Notes under the pieces: generated by a model
Databases searched by the model: none
Told to the model about the DNA's origin: nothing
What the model saw: only the letters and a program-made list of their open reading frames with translations
Program-made: the position numbers and the translations under genes
Shown here: positions 1 through 7,943 of the stretch, in pieces
How positions within the stretch are numbered: the first letter of the stretch is position 1
Layout of the letters: each line of letters begins with the position of its first letter
NCBI RefSeq assembly: GCF_000023885.1
Contig: NC_013165.1
Span: 2,046,001-2,110,000, forward strand
From: Slackia heliotrinireducens DSM 20476
GTDB taxonomy: Bacteria; Actinomycetota; Coriobacteriia; Coriobacteriales; Eggerthellaceae
Direction of reading: 5' to 3'
Length of the DNA: 64,000 nucleotides

Positions 1-2
1 TC

Positions 3-575
3 CGTGCGCTGGCCGAATTCTTCGAGGGCCGCGACGACGCCCCCATGATCGGCGTGTCCAACCACAACCTGGCCGAAATCAAGGAGGCCGACGCCATCCT
101 GCGCGAGCACGGCCTGAAGCTGGGCGCGGTGCAGAACCACCTGAGCCCGATCAACCGCAGTTCCATCGACTCGGGCATTCTGGACTGGTGCAGGGAAAAC
201 GACGTCGTGTTCTTCTCTTATATGGTGCTTGAACAGGGCGCGCTGTCCGGTAAGTACGACACCAAGAACCCCATGCCCGAAGGCTCCGCACGCGCAGCCA
301 CGTACAACCCCGTGTTGGACAAGCTGGAGGTTCTCAACGCCAAGCTGGCCGAGGTGGCCGAAGCGCACGGCGTCGGAATCGCACAGGTGCCGGTTGCCTG
401 GGCCATCGCCAAGGGCACGCTTCCTATCGTGGGCGTGACCAAGGAACGCCACGTGGCCGACGCCGCGGCGGCAGCGGCCGTCGAACTGACCGACACCGAG
501 GTGCGCGAGCTGGAAGAGCTGGCGGATTCGCTGGGCATCAACGCCATCCGCTTCTGGGAAAAGGTCATGGACTAA
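3..575 (+). CDS. Aldo/keto reductase, 5'-truncated by the window edge
   Basis: C-terminal about 190 residues of an NAD(P)H-dependent aldo/keto reductase (TIM barrel, cytosolic). The frame is open from base 3, so the start lies outside the window. The stretch GVSNHNLAEI followed by QNHLSPINR is the classic strand-7 region of the family, and GTLPIVGVTKERHV followed by an LTDTEVRELEEL helix is the cofactor-binding C-terminus. A flavoprotein gene follows 15 bases downstream on the same strand, so it is probably the first visible gene of a redox operon running to about 3735. Substrate cannot be read from sequence. Confidence 0.9.
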   Translation, partial: RALAEFFEGRDDAPMIGVSNHNLAEIKEADAILREHGLKLGAVQNHLSPINRSSIDSGILDWCRENDVVFFSYMVLEQGALSGKYDTKNPMPEGSARAATYNPVLDKLEVLNAKLAEVAEAHGVGIAQVPVAWAIAKGTLPIVGVTKERHVADAAAAAAVELTDTEVRELEELADSLGINAIRFWEKVMD

Positions 576-590
576 GAAAGGCGGCACATC

Positions 591-1142
591 ATGAAGAACG
601 TACTCATCGTTTCCGGCCATCCCAATTTGGAAGGCGACTCCGTTGCCAACAAGGCAATGGTGGAAGCATTCGCAGGGCTTGAGGGCTACACCGTCGATCG
701 CCTCGACCTGCTTTACCCGGACTACAAGATCGACGTTGCCGCCGAACAGGCGAAGCTCGTTGACGCCGACGTCATCGTGCTGCAGTATCCGGTGTTCTGG
801 TACGGCATGCCGGCGCTTCTGCAGAAGTGGATGGAGGACGTGTTCGCACACGGCTTCTCCCACGGCAGCCAGGGCAAGGCGCTCGTCGGCAAGAAGCTCG
901 TGCTGTCCATGACCATCGGCGCACCCGAAGAGGCATATGGCGAAGGTGCTGCGGTGCATGTTGAGGACCTGCTGGTACCGGCGAAGGGAGCTTGCGCGCT
1001 TACAGGGATGGAATTCTCAGGCTGCGAGTACACCTTCGGCGTCTCCTACGCGAGCCGTGTGGACGATGCCGCCCGCAAGGCGATTGCGGATGCAGGCCGC
1101 AACCAGGCAGCACGCGTGGCCAAGCTGATCGAGGAACTCTAG
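591..1142 (+). CDS. NAD(P)H-quinone-oxidoreductase-like flavoprotein (KefF/MdaB fold)
   Basis: 183-residue protein of the flavodoxin-2 family (NQO1/KefF/MdaB type), which binds FMN or FAD and transfers two electrons from NAD(P)H to quinones or similar acceptors in the cytosol. N-terminal VLIVSGHPN is the phosphate-binding loop region and LQYPVFWYGMPALLQKW (about residues 64-80) is the highly conserved flavin-contacting segment. Length is normal for the family. It sits between an aldo/keto reductase and a MerR regulator whose start is 4 bases past this stop, so translation is probably coupled. Exact acceptor unknown. Confidence 0.88.
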   Translation: MKNVLIVSGHPNLEGDSVANKAMVEAFAGLEGYTVDRLDLLYPDYKIDVAAEQAKLVDADVIVLQYPVFWYGMPALLQKWMEDVFAHGFSHGSQGKALVGKKLVLSMTIGAPEEAYGEGAAVHVEDLLVPAKGACALTGMEFSGCEYTFGVSYASRVDDAARKAIADAGRNQAARVAKLIEEL

Positions 1143-1145
1143 ACG

Positions 1146-1604
1146 ATGGAGAAGATGTACACCATCGGCGATGCGGCGGCTGAGCTGGGGATGCCGGCGT
1201 CGACCATTCGCTTCTACGAGAAGAACGGGCTCATCCCCAACCAGCGCCGCTCAAGCGACGGCCGTCGTCTGTTCGACGAGGACGACCTGGAATGGATGCG
1301 CTTTGTGGAGCGTTTGAAGGTCTCGGGCATGCCCATCAAGGAGATTCGCGAGTACATTCGGCTGTACATCGAAGGCGATTCCACCATCGAGGAGCGCCGC
1401 CGCATCGTCTACGAGCGTCAGGCCGCCATCGACGCGCAGATCGAGGAGCTGAAGCTGGCGCGCGATTTCATCCACTACAAGTGCTGGTTCTACGACGTGG
1501 CACGTGAGTCGGGCACCTGTGACACGCCGCGCAACATGCCCTTCGACGAGCTGCCCGACGATATCAAACGCATCAAATCGAAGTGTCGGATCAACAGGTA
1601 CTAA
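1146..1604 (+). CDS. MerR-family transcriptional regulator
   Basis: 152-residue MerR-type regulator. The N-terminal winged helix-turn-helix is clear: YTIGDAAAELGMPASTIRFY, then ENGLIPNQRRSSDGRRLF and a DLEWMRFVERLKVSGMPIKEI second wing, followed by the long dimerising coiled coil (about residues 75-115). The C-terminus has three cysteines (residues near 104-125) that might sense a ligand, but there is no metal-binding pattern I recognise. Two ATG starts are possible (1146 and 1155). It lies inside the redox gene cluster and probably controls it; no dyad operator was identified with confidence. Confidence 0.9.
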   Translation: MEKMYTIGDAAAELGMPASTIRFYEKNGLIPNQRRSSDGRRLFDEDDLEWMRFVERLKVSGMPIKEIREYIRLYIEGDSTIEERRRIVYERQAAIDAQIEELKLARDFIHYKCWFYDVARESGTCDTPRNMPFDELPDDIKRIKSKCRINRY

Positions 1605-1660
1605 CGCTACGCCGCCCGAAACAACGTCGGGCGGCGCACGATTGAACAGGAGAATCGAAC

Positions 1661-2134
1661 ATGAGCAAAACACTGGTTGCATACTTCAGCGCAAGCGGAA
1701 CCACCGGACGCGTGGCAAAGGACCTGGCAGACGCCGCAGGCGCCGACCTGTTCGAGATTGCGCCCGAGCAGCCCTACACACGCGCCGACCTGAACTGGCA
1801 GGACAAGTCGAGCCGCACGACCTTCGAGATGAACGACGAATCGTGCCGCCCGGCCATTGCGAAAACGGTTGCGAACATGGCCGATTACGACACGGTGTTC
1901 GTGGGCTTCCCCGTATGGTGGTACGTCGAGCCGCGCATCATCGACACGTTCCTGGAGGCGTACGATTTCGCCGGCAAGACGGTTGTGCCCTTCGCCACCA
2001 GCGGCGGAAGCGGCCTGGGCCAGGCGCCGAAGCGCATGCAGTCGCTGGTGCCGGACGCCAAGGTGCTGCCGGGACGCCTGTTGAACGGCCGTCCTTCAAA
2101 GTCCGAGCTTGCTAACTGGGCAAACTCTCTGTAG
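1661..2134 (+). CDS. Flavodoxin
   Basis: 157-residue flavodoxin-like electron carrier. The N-terminal TLVAYFSASGTTGRVAKDLA contains the FMN phosphate-binding loop SASGTTG; the motif GFPVWWYVEPRIIDTFLE (about residues 85-102) and FATSGGSGLG near residue 110 are typical of the flavodoxin_4 subfamily common in gut anaerobes. A good ribosome site (AGGAG) precedes the ATG. The next gene, an aldo/keto reductase, starts 15 bases after the stop, suggesting a shared transcript and possibly shared redox chemistry. A paralogue is present at 24615-25139. Confidence 0.9.
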   Translation: MSKTLVAYFSASGTTGRVAKDLADAAGADLFEIAPEQPYTRADLNWQDKSSRTTFEMNDESCRPAIAKTVANMADYDTVFVGFPVWWYVEPRIIDTFLEAYDFAGKTVVPFATSGGSGLGQAPKRMQSLVPDAKVLPGRLLNGRPSKSELANWANSL

Positions 2135-2149
2135 GAGGCATCAAACCTT

Positions 2150-3205
2150 ATGGAATACATCAAGCTTGGCACAAGCGACCTGAACGTTTCGCGCATCTGC
2201 CTGGGCTGCATGGGCTTCGGCAACCCTCAGACGGGACAGCACACCTGGACCGTCGGCGAGGACGACACGCGCGCCATCGTGAAGCGGGCGCTGGATGCCG
2301 GAATCAACTTCTTCGACACGGCTATCGCCTACCAAAACGGCACGTCGGAGGAGTATTTAGGACGAGCCCTGCGCGATTTTTCGCGCCGCGACGACGTGGT
2401 GGTGGCCACGAAATTCCTGCCGCGCACGGCCGACGAAATCGCAGACGGCGTGACGGGCCAGCAGCACATCGCCAACAGCATCGACACCAGCCTAACGCAC
2501 CTGGGCATGGACCATGTGGACCTGTACATCTACCACATGTGGGATTACAACACGCCGCTTCACGACATAATGGAAGGGCTGTCCCAGGTGGTGGCCTCCG
2601 GCAAGGCACGCTACATCGGCATCGCCAACGTGTACGCCTGGCAGCTGGAGAAGGCCAACGCCCTGGCCGAGCGCGAAGGCTTCCCGAAGTTCGTGAGCGT
2701 GCAGAACCACATGAACCTGATCTTCCGCGAGGATGAGCGTGAGGTGGCACCGTGCTGTGCCGAAGAAGGCATCGCACTTACGCCCTATAGCGCGCTTGCA
2801 AGCGGACGTTTGTCCCGCCGACCTGGGGAAACCAGCACACGTCTGGAGCAGGACTCCTACGCCAAGTTCAAGTACGACGCCACCGCCGAAGCCGACGCCC
2901 GCGTAATCGAGCGCGTGGCCGAAGTGGCCGATTCGCATGGCGTGTCGATGACCGAGGTATCGCTGGCATGGCTGTTGACCAAGGTGGCTTCGCCCATCGC
3001 CGGGGCCACGAAGTTGCATCATGTGGACGGTGCGGCAGCAGCCGTTGATTTGAAGCTTTCCGCAGATGAAGTAGCCTATCTTGAAGAGCCCTACGTGCCG
3101 CACGCAATCGTCGGCGTCATGGCGCAGAACAAGCCCGCCGACGCCGGCAAGGAGCATGTGTGGTTGACCAACGCTAAATACCTGAAAGAAGAACAGCAGC
3201 GATGA
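2150..3205 (+). CDS. Aldo/keto reductase
   Basis: 351-residue complete aldo/keto reductase of the YajO/Tas-like group (cytosolic, NADPH-dependent carbonyl reduction). Supporting segments are SDLNVSRICLGCMGFG at the N-terminus, catalytic Asp/Tyr in FFDTAIAYQNGTSEEYLG, the catalytic Lys in VVVATKF, HVDLYIYHMWD, and a C-terminal PIAGATKLHHVDGA cofactor loop. Its stop codon overlaps the next start by four bases (ATGA), indicating translational coupling to the FMN-reductase-like gene. Strong similarity in type to the truncated gene at 3-575, so two reductases bracket the flavoproteins. Confidence 0.93.
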   Translation: MEYIKLGTSDLNVSRICLGCMGFGNPQTGQHTWTVGEDDTRAIVKRALDAGINFFDTAIAYQNGTSEEYLGRALRDFSRRDDVVVATKFLPRTADEIADGVTGQQHIANSIDTSLTHLGMDHVDLYIYHMWDYNTPLHDIMEGLSQVVASGKARYIGIANVYAWQLEKANALAEREGFPKFVSVQNHMNLIFREDEREVAPCCAEEGIALTPYSALASGRLSRRPGETSTRLEQDSYAKFKYDATAEADARVIERVAEVADSHGVSMTEVSLAWLLTKVASPIAGATKLHHVDGAAAAVDLKLSADEVAYLEEPYVPHAIVGVMAQNKPADAGKEHVWLTNAKYLKEEQQR

Positions 3206-3735
3206 GAATCCTTGTATTGCAAGGCAGCCCCAACACGAACGGATCGACGGCCATGCTGGCCGGCGAGTTCGCCCGCGGAGCGCGGGAAGCGGGGCATGCC
3301 GTGGACATCGTCGACGTGGACGGCCTGGACATAGCCCCCTGCACAGGATGCGTGGCCTGCGGATTCGGCGGGCCATGCGCATTGTCGGACGACATGGACG
3401 ACCTGCGGAAGCGCATCCTAGGCTCTGACATGCTGGTGTTCGCCACGCCTCTCTATTACTTCGGCATGACCGCCCAGCTGAAGATCGTCGTGGACCGGTT
3501 CTGTTCCGCCAACCCGTCCATTTCCGGTAGACATCTGAAATCGGCGCTGCTTACCGTCGCCTGGAACGACGACGATCGGACCTTCAAGGCCCTGGAGGCG
3601 CACTACGACACGCTCGTCGGCTACCTGAACATGCGCGACTGCGGCCGCGTTATCGGCGGCGGATGCGGCACTCCGGCCATGACCCGACGATCGCGCCATC
3701 TCAAAGAGGCCTACGACCTGGGAAGAAGCCTTTAG
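3202..3735 (+). CDS. NADPH-dependent FMN-reductase-like flavoprotein
   Basis: 177-residue protein of the NADPH-dependent FMN reductase / iron-sulfur flavoprotein group. RILVLQGSPNTNGSTA is the flavin phosphate loop; APCTGCVACGFGGPC (about residues 50-64) is the cysteine-rich loop typical of this group, and FATPLYYFGMTAQLKIVVDR is the conserved flavin-contact helix. It ends somewhat short after GGCGTPAMT, which matches the family. It is the last gene of the redox cluster and is followed by a hairpin terminator. Confidence 0.88.
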   Translation: MRILVLQGSPNTNGSTAMLAGEFARGAREAGHAVDIVDVDGLDIAPCTGCVACGFGGPCALSDDMDDLRKRILGSDMLVFATPLYYFGMTAQLKIVVDRFCSANPSISGRHLKSALLTVAWNDDDRTFKALEAHYDTLVGYLNMRDCGRVIGGGCGTPAMTRRSRHLKEAYDLGRSL

Positions 3736-3772
3736 CGAAACGGCCCTTCCCCATATCCGAACCCACCCATGT

Positions 3773-3808
3773 ACGGGACGCGCTCTTTGCGCGCCCCGTT
3801 TCTTTTTG
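3773..3808 (+). terminator. Intrinsic terminator after the redox cluster
   Basis: An 11-base-pair stem with one mismatch (3773-3783 with 3789-3799), five-base loop, followed by TTTCTTTTT. It closes the aldo/keto reductase and flavoprotein operon before the metal-transport promoter. Confidence 0.7.
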
Positions 3809-3870
3809 TGGCGGCTCGGTGCAGAAACTTCCGTTCGCGGCGATGTCGTCCTCCCCTTCGCGTATTATAT

Positions 3871-3887
3871 TTGAGAATCGTTCTCAA
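3871..3887. promoter_or_regulatory. Fur-family operator (Fur/Zur-type box)
   Basis: Perfect 7-3-7 inverted repeat TTGAGAATCGTTCTCAA, 33 bases upstream of the first gene of the metal ABC transporter operon. Sequence shows the dyad directly; TGAGAA-N3-TTCTCA is the kind of site recognised by Fur-superfamily repressors (Fur, Zur, Mur). Because the operon encodes a ZnuA-like binding protein, Zur-type zinc control is the simplest reading, but iron or manganese control cannot be excluded. Confidence 0.75.
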
Positions 3888-3919
3888 TTTCGAAACGAAG
3901 GGCACCGTCTGGAATCTGC

Positions 3920-4273
3920 ATGATGAGCACCGGCCTTGCAACATCCAAGCGCACCGCGCACTCCCGCATCTTCACGCTGGCGGTGGCGATCATCGCCGCC
4001 GCCAGCATGGTGGCCGTCGAAGCTTTGCATGGGCATGCCTGCACCGGCGACGGCTGCGTGCTGTGCTTGGCTGCCGGATGCGCGCAGGCCATGTTGGGGC
4101 TGTGCATCGGCATCACGGTTGCGCGCCCCGTCCTGCGCATCGTTTGGAACCTTCAGCCCGCAAGCGCAACGGTATCGCCCATCCACAACACGCATACCAT
4201 CCTGTCATGCCAGGTCAGCTTCGTGCGCTCAGCCCAGACGCCCGTCTCGTTGGGAACGATGCTGCGCATCTGA
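3920..4273 (+). CDS. Small membrane protein with His/Cys-rich loop, in metal-transport operon
   Basis: 117-residue protein that I cannot assign to a named family. It has a hydrophobic segment at about residues 17-35, a His/Cys cluster HGHACTGDGCVLCLAAGC just after it, and a second hydrophobic segment to about residue 72. The His/Cys cluster would suit transient metal binding at the membrane surface. It is the first gene after the Fur-type box and precedes the zinc-binding lipoprotein by 91 bases, so it is co-regulated with metal uptake. ATG at 3923 is an equally good start. Function is inference only. Confidence 0.7.
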   Translation: MMSTGLATSKRTAHSRIFTLAVAIIAAASMVAVEALHGHACTGDGCVLCLAAGCAQAMLGLCIGITVARPVLRIVWNLQPASATVSPIHNTHTILSCQVSFVRSAQTPVSLGTMLRI

Positions 4274-4364
4274 TACGCACTCCGCAGCGGACGCCCGAAC
4301 GTCCGCCACCATGTTTCCAGAACAATCGAATGCGGCCGCCCAGGCCGTAAAGGAGTGCATCATC

Positions 4365-5408
4365 ATGAAACACATCGTGAACGCCGCCCTCGCGGCGGCA
4401 ATGCTTTGCATCGGGCTGCTCGTCGGATGCACCGGCACTGACAGCCAAAACGCAGACAAGAACCAAGGCGACACCATCCGAATCGTGTGCGCCACCTTCC
4501 CAGCCTACGACTGGGTCAACCAGGTGATAGGCGAAAACGCCGAGAACTACGAGGTCACCTATCTCATGGGCAGCGGCGTGGACCTGCACAGCTACCAGCC
4601 CACGGTCGAAGACATCGCCAAAATCGCCGACGCGGACCTGTTCGTCTACGTGGGCGGCGAGTCCGACGAATGGGCCGCCGACGCCGTCGAAGCCGCGAAC
4701 AACCCGGATTTGCACACCGTGAACATGCTCGAAGCGATAGGCGACGCCGCGGTTGAAGAGGAAATCGTCGAAGGCATGGAGGCCGAAGAGCACGACCATG
4801 GCCATGAGCACGGCGAAGCCGACCATGAGGAAGGCGCCGAGCATGACCACGAGCACGAGCATGGCGAAGCAGAGCTTGACGAGCACGTGTGGCTGTCCCT
4901 CAAGAACGCCCAGGTGCTGGTGGGCGCCATCGCCGACGAGCTTGCCGAGATCGACCCCGCAAACGCCGACGCCTACGCCGCCAACGCCGAAGCCTACAAC
5001 GCCCAGCTTTCCGATCTGGACAGCCGTTATGCCGAAACCGTAAACGCCGCCGCCAAGGACACCGTGGTGTTCGCGGACCGCTTCCCCTTCCGCTACCTTG
5101 TGGATGACTACGGCCTGAACTACTACGCCGCCTTCGTCGGCTGCTCCGCCGAAACCGAAGCCAGTTTCGACACCATCGCGTTTCTGGCCCAGAAGGTAGA
5201 CGAGCTGGGCCTTGAAACCGTACTCGTCATCGAGAACTCGGAAGAGACCATCGCCCAGACGGTCGTCCAGAACACGGGCGGCAAGGACCAGCAGATACTG
5301 GTGATGGATTCGCTGCAGTCCACCACCGACGCAGACGTCGCCGCCGGCAAAACCTACCTGTCCGCCATGGAAGCCAATCTGGACGTCCTGACCCAAGCCC
5401 TGGCTTAA
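4365..5408 (+). CDS. znuA: Metal ABC transporter substrate-binding lipoprotein (zinc/manganese)
   Basis: 347-residue ZnuA/AdcA-like (cluster A-I) solute-binding protein. The start at 4365 is chosen because AAAGGAG lies 10 bases upstream and a lipoprotein signal follows at once, ending in LLVGC; the longer open frame upstream has no signal peptide. VCATFPAYDWVNQVIG, the metal ligand His in GVDLHSYQPTVED, a long His/Glu-rich loop (about residues 140-170: HDHGHEHGEADHEE and more), a ligand loop DEHVWLSL, and FADRFPFRYLVDDYGL follow in the family order. The His-rich loop favours zinc. Extracellular, lipid-anchored. Confidence 0.93.
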   Translation: MKHIVNAALAAAMLCIGLLVGCTGTDSQNADKNQGDTIRIVCATFPAYDWVNQVIGENAENYEVTYLMGSGVDLHSYQPTVEDIAKIADADLFVYVGGESDEWAADAVEAANNPDLHTVNMLEAIGDAAVEEEIVEGMEAEEHDHGHEHGEADHEEGAEHDHEHEHGEAELDEHVWLSLKNAQVLVGAIADELAEIDPANADAYAANAEAYNAQLSDLDSRYAETVNAAAKDTVVFADRFPFRYLVDDYGLNYYAAFVGCSAETEASFDTIAFLAQKVDELGLETVLVIENSEETIAQTVVQNTGGKDQQILVMDSLQSTTDADVAAGKTYLSAMEANLDVLTQALA

Positions 5409-5417
5409 GGAGCACGC

Positions 5418-6098
5418 ATGGCCTACCTCACCTGCACAGCGCTGTCCGTCGGACATGCGGGGACCCCCGTGGCCCGCGACATCTCGTTTTCCGTCGGAGC
5501 GGGAGACGCCCTGTTCGTCGTCGGCGAGAACGGCGCAGGCAAAACAACCCTCCTCAAGACCATCCTGGGGTTGCAGCCTCCCCTGGCAGGAGATGTCGCA
5601 TTCGGAGACGAAGCGGCCGCAGGCGAGGTGGGCTACCTGCCCCAAAAGGGAGAATCCCAACGCGACTTCCCGGCTTCTGTCTGGGAGGTCGCCTTGTCGG
5701 GCCGGGCTTCCCGCCTGGGAAAACGGCCTTTCTACTCGCGGGCCGACAAGTCGGCTGCCGCCGAGGCACTGCACCGCGTCGGCGCCTGCGAGCTGCGCGA
5801 CATGCCCTTCGGCAGCATTTCCGGCGGCCAGCAGCAGCGCGTTCTGCTGGCGCGCGCTCTGGCCTCTTACCCCAAGCTGCTGGTGCTGGACGAACCTACC
5901 ACCGGCCTTGACCCCGAAGCCGCCGAATCCCTCTACCGCACCATCGACGAGCTGAGGGCAAGCGGCGTGGGCGTGCTTGCCGTAACCCACGATGTGGCCG
6001 CGGCGCTCCCCCACGCCACCCAGGTGCTGGAAGTGCGGGATAAGACAGCAAAGCTTCACCCCGCGTCAGCCTGGGTAACGCAAGGAGGTACCGTATGA
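5418..6098 (+). CDS. znuC: Metal ABC transporter ATP-binding protein
   Basis: 226-residue ATPase of the same importer. Walker A GENGAGKTT (about residues 37-45), Q-loop GYLPQKGE, signature ISGGQQQRVLLARAL, Walker B LLVLDEPTTGLD and the switch His in AVTHDV are all intact. Starts 9 bases after the binding-protein stop and overlaps the permease start by four bases (ATGA), so the three subunits are translationally linked. Acts on the cytosolic face of the membrane. Confidence 0.94.
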   Translation: MAYLTCTALSVGHAGTPVARDISFSVGAGDALFVVGENGAGKTTLLKTILGLQPPLAGDVAFGDEAAAGEVGYLPQKGESQRDFPASVWEVALSGRASRLGKRPFYSRADKSAAAEALHRVGACELRDMPFGSISGGQQQRVLLARALASYPKLLVLDEPTTGLDPEAAESLYRTIDELRASGVGVLAVTHDVAAALPHATQVLEVRDKTAKLHPASAWVTQGGTV

Positions 6099-6946
6099 GT
6101 TCGTTTGCCCAACTGGCGGAATACCTTAGCTACCCCTTCGTCGTGAACGCCATCATCGTGGGCGCGCTTGTGGCCCTGTGCTCGTCGCTTCTGGGAACGA
6201 CCCTCGTGATGAAACGTCTCTCCTACATCGGTGACGGCCTGTCGCATGTGGCCTTCGGCGCTTACGCCGTTGCTGCGGTTGCGGGCACCACGCGGGAAAT
6301 GCTGTTCATCGCGCCGGTAACCGTCATCGCCGCCGTCCTGCTGCTGCGGCGCGGCCAGTCTTCCAAAGTGAAAGGAGATGCGGCGATCGCCATGATGTCG
6401 GTTACCGCCGTCGCCGCAGGTTACCTGATCATGAACGTGTTCGGCACAAAATCCAACGTGTCCGGAGACGTGTGCTCGACGCTGTTCGGCTCCACTTCCA
6501 TCCTCACGCTGACCGCCTTCGACGTGGGTGTGTGCGGCGTTATGTCCGTTGCCGTGGTGGGCGGTTTCGCACTGTTGTACAACCGTATTTTCGCGGTCAC
6601 GTTCGACGAGGCGTTCTCCCAGGCCATCGGCCTGCCCGTAGCCCGATACAACCTGGCCGTCGCCATCATGATCGCCTTCGTCATCGTGGTGGGCATGAAT
6701 CTGGTTGGCGCGCTTCTGCTTTCCGCCCTTGTGGTGTTTCCGGCGCTGTCCGCCATGCGGGTGTGCCGGACCTTCCGAAGCGTGACCGCTCTGGCCGCCG
6801 CCATCGGCGTGGTGTGCGCCCTTATCGGCATTCTGGCATCCATCCTGTTCAGCACGCCGGTCGGCTCCACCATCGTGCTGTTCGACGCCGTCGCCTTCAC
6901 CCTTTTCTGCCTGGTCGGAAAGCTGTCCGGAAGCAAAGCCGTATAA
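6095..6946 (+). CDS. znuB: Metal ABC transporter permease
   Basis: 283-residue integral membrane permease of the ZnuB/MntB family. It has about eight hydrophobic segments and the family features LVMKRLSYIGDGLSHVAFGA near residue 40 and NLVGALLLSALVVFPALSAM near residue 200. Start overlaps the ATPase stop. Together with the upstream lipoprotein, ATPase, and the Fur-type box it forms a complete high-affinity divalent-metal importer, most likely for zinc. Confidence 0.94.
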   Translation: MSSFAQLAEYLSYPFVVNAIIVGALVALCSSLLGTTLVMKRLSYIGDGLSHVAFGAYAVAAVAGTTREMLFIAPVTVIAAVLLLRRGQSSKVKGDAAIAMMSVTAVAAGYLIMNVFGTKSNVSGDVCSTLFGSTSILTLTAFDVGVCGVMSVAVVGGFALLYNRIFAVTFDEAFSQAIGLPVARYNLAVAIMIAFVIVVGMNLVGALLLSALVVFPALSAMRVCRTFRSVTALAAAIGVVCALIGILASILFSTPVGSTIVLFDAVAFTLFCLVGKLSGSKAV

Positions 6947-7092
6947 AGCACGTAGCGCAATGCCGAGCCGACACCCCCTTTGCGCCTGCTCCGCTGAACG
7001 CACCGGCAGGCCGGTATGGCATAATGGGCTTGCCGCCGGTTGCAGCGCCCCAGCTTCATCCGGCATGTTCCTCATGCGTCGAAAGGACCGCC

Positions 7093-7890
7093 ATGGCCGA
7101 CGGATTGCAGCCGCAGCCCATCCCCCAGCAGCGCATCGTCGAGAAGCTTGACGAATACATGAGCCGCAACGACTACACAGGAGCCGAGCGGCATCTGCTG
7201 TACTGGCTGGAAGAGGCGCTGGCCTCAGGAGACCAGCGCGGCGAGCTTCTGGTCCGCAACGAGCTGGTCGGACACTTCCGCAAGACCGGGGACAAGGACT
7301 CCGCCCTCACCCACGGGCGCGAAGCCATCCGGCTCATTCACGACCTGGGCTTCGAAGACACCATCAGCGCAGGCACCACCTACACCAACGTGGGTACGGC
7401 CTGCAACGCCTTCGGCGAGAACGAACGGTCTTTGGAGCTGTTCCAAGCGGCCGCCGAAATCTACGAAGGCAACCAGGGCACCCGACCCGATCTCTTGGGC
7501 GGGCTGTACAACAACATGGCTCTGACCTGCGTCGCTCTGGGTCGCTTCGACGAAGCGGACGCTTTGTACGCCCGGGCGCTTTCCAGTATGGAACAAGTCG
7601 AGCACGGCGAGCTCGAGCAGGCGATCACATATCTCAACATGGCCGACGCCGTGGTGGCCCGCAGCCAGGCCGAATCCGGAAGCGACGAACCCATGGATGC
7701 GGATTGCGAAGCCACCGTCGAGACGCTGCTCGATGTCGCCCTCGAACTGTTGAACACGCCATCCGTTCCGCGTGACGGCTATTACGCCTTCGTGTGCGAG
7801 AAGTGCGCGCCTACGTTCGCCCACTACGGGTATTTCCTCGTAGACGGCGACTTGCGGCAGCGCGCGCAGGACATCTACGCGAAAAACTGA
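7093..7890 (+). CDS. Tetratricopeptide-repeat protein
   Basis: 265-residue soluble protein. Start at 7093 chosen because GAAAGGA precedes it; the frame is open far upstream but overlaps the permease gene. Helical repeats of TPR type are visible: a unit around TYTNVGTACNAFGENERSLELF, another around GLYNNMALTCVALGRFDEAD, and a third ending QAITYLNMADAVV. No enzymatic motif. Likely a protein-interaction module; homologues in Firmicutes/Actinobacteria are commonly paired with a DUF4037-type protein, as here (next gene, 53 bases on), which suggests a shared but unknown role. Confidence 0.8.
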   Translation: MADGLQPQPIPQQRIVEKLDEYMSRNDYTGAERHLLYWLEEALASGDQRGELLVRNELVGHFRKTGDKDSALTHGREAIRLIHDLGFEDTISAGTTYTNVGTACNAFGENERSLELFQAAAEIYEGNQGTRPDLLGGLYNNMALTCVALGRFDEADALYARALSSMEQVEHGELEQAITYLNMADAVVARSQAESGSDEPMDADCEATVETLLDVALELLNTPSVPRDGYYAFVCEKCAPTFAHYGYFLVDGDLRQRAQDIYAKN

Positions 7891-7943
7891 TTCGGCGTAT
7901 TTTGCGGCGGCTTCTCTATATATAGAAAGGACACGGGCGGTTT

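Noticed and set aside
4215-6059. 614-codon minus-strand open frame opposite znuA/znuC
   Set aside because: No motifs; both plus-strand genes have diagnostic ABC-transporter signatures.
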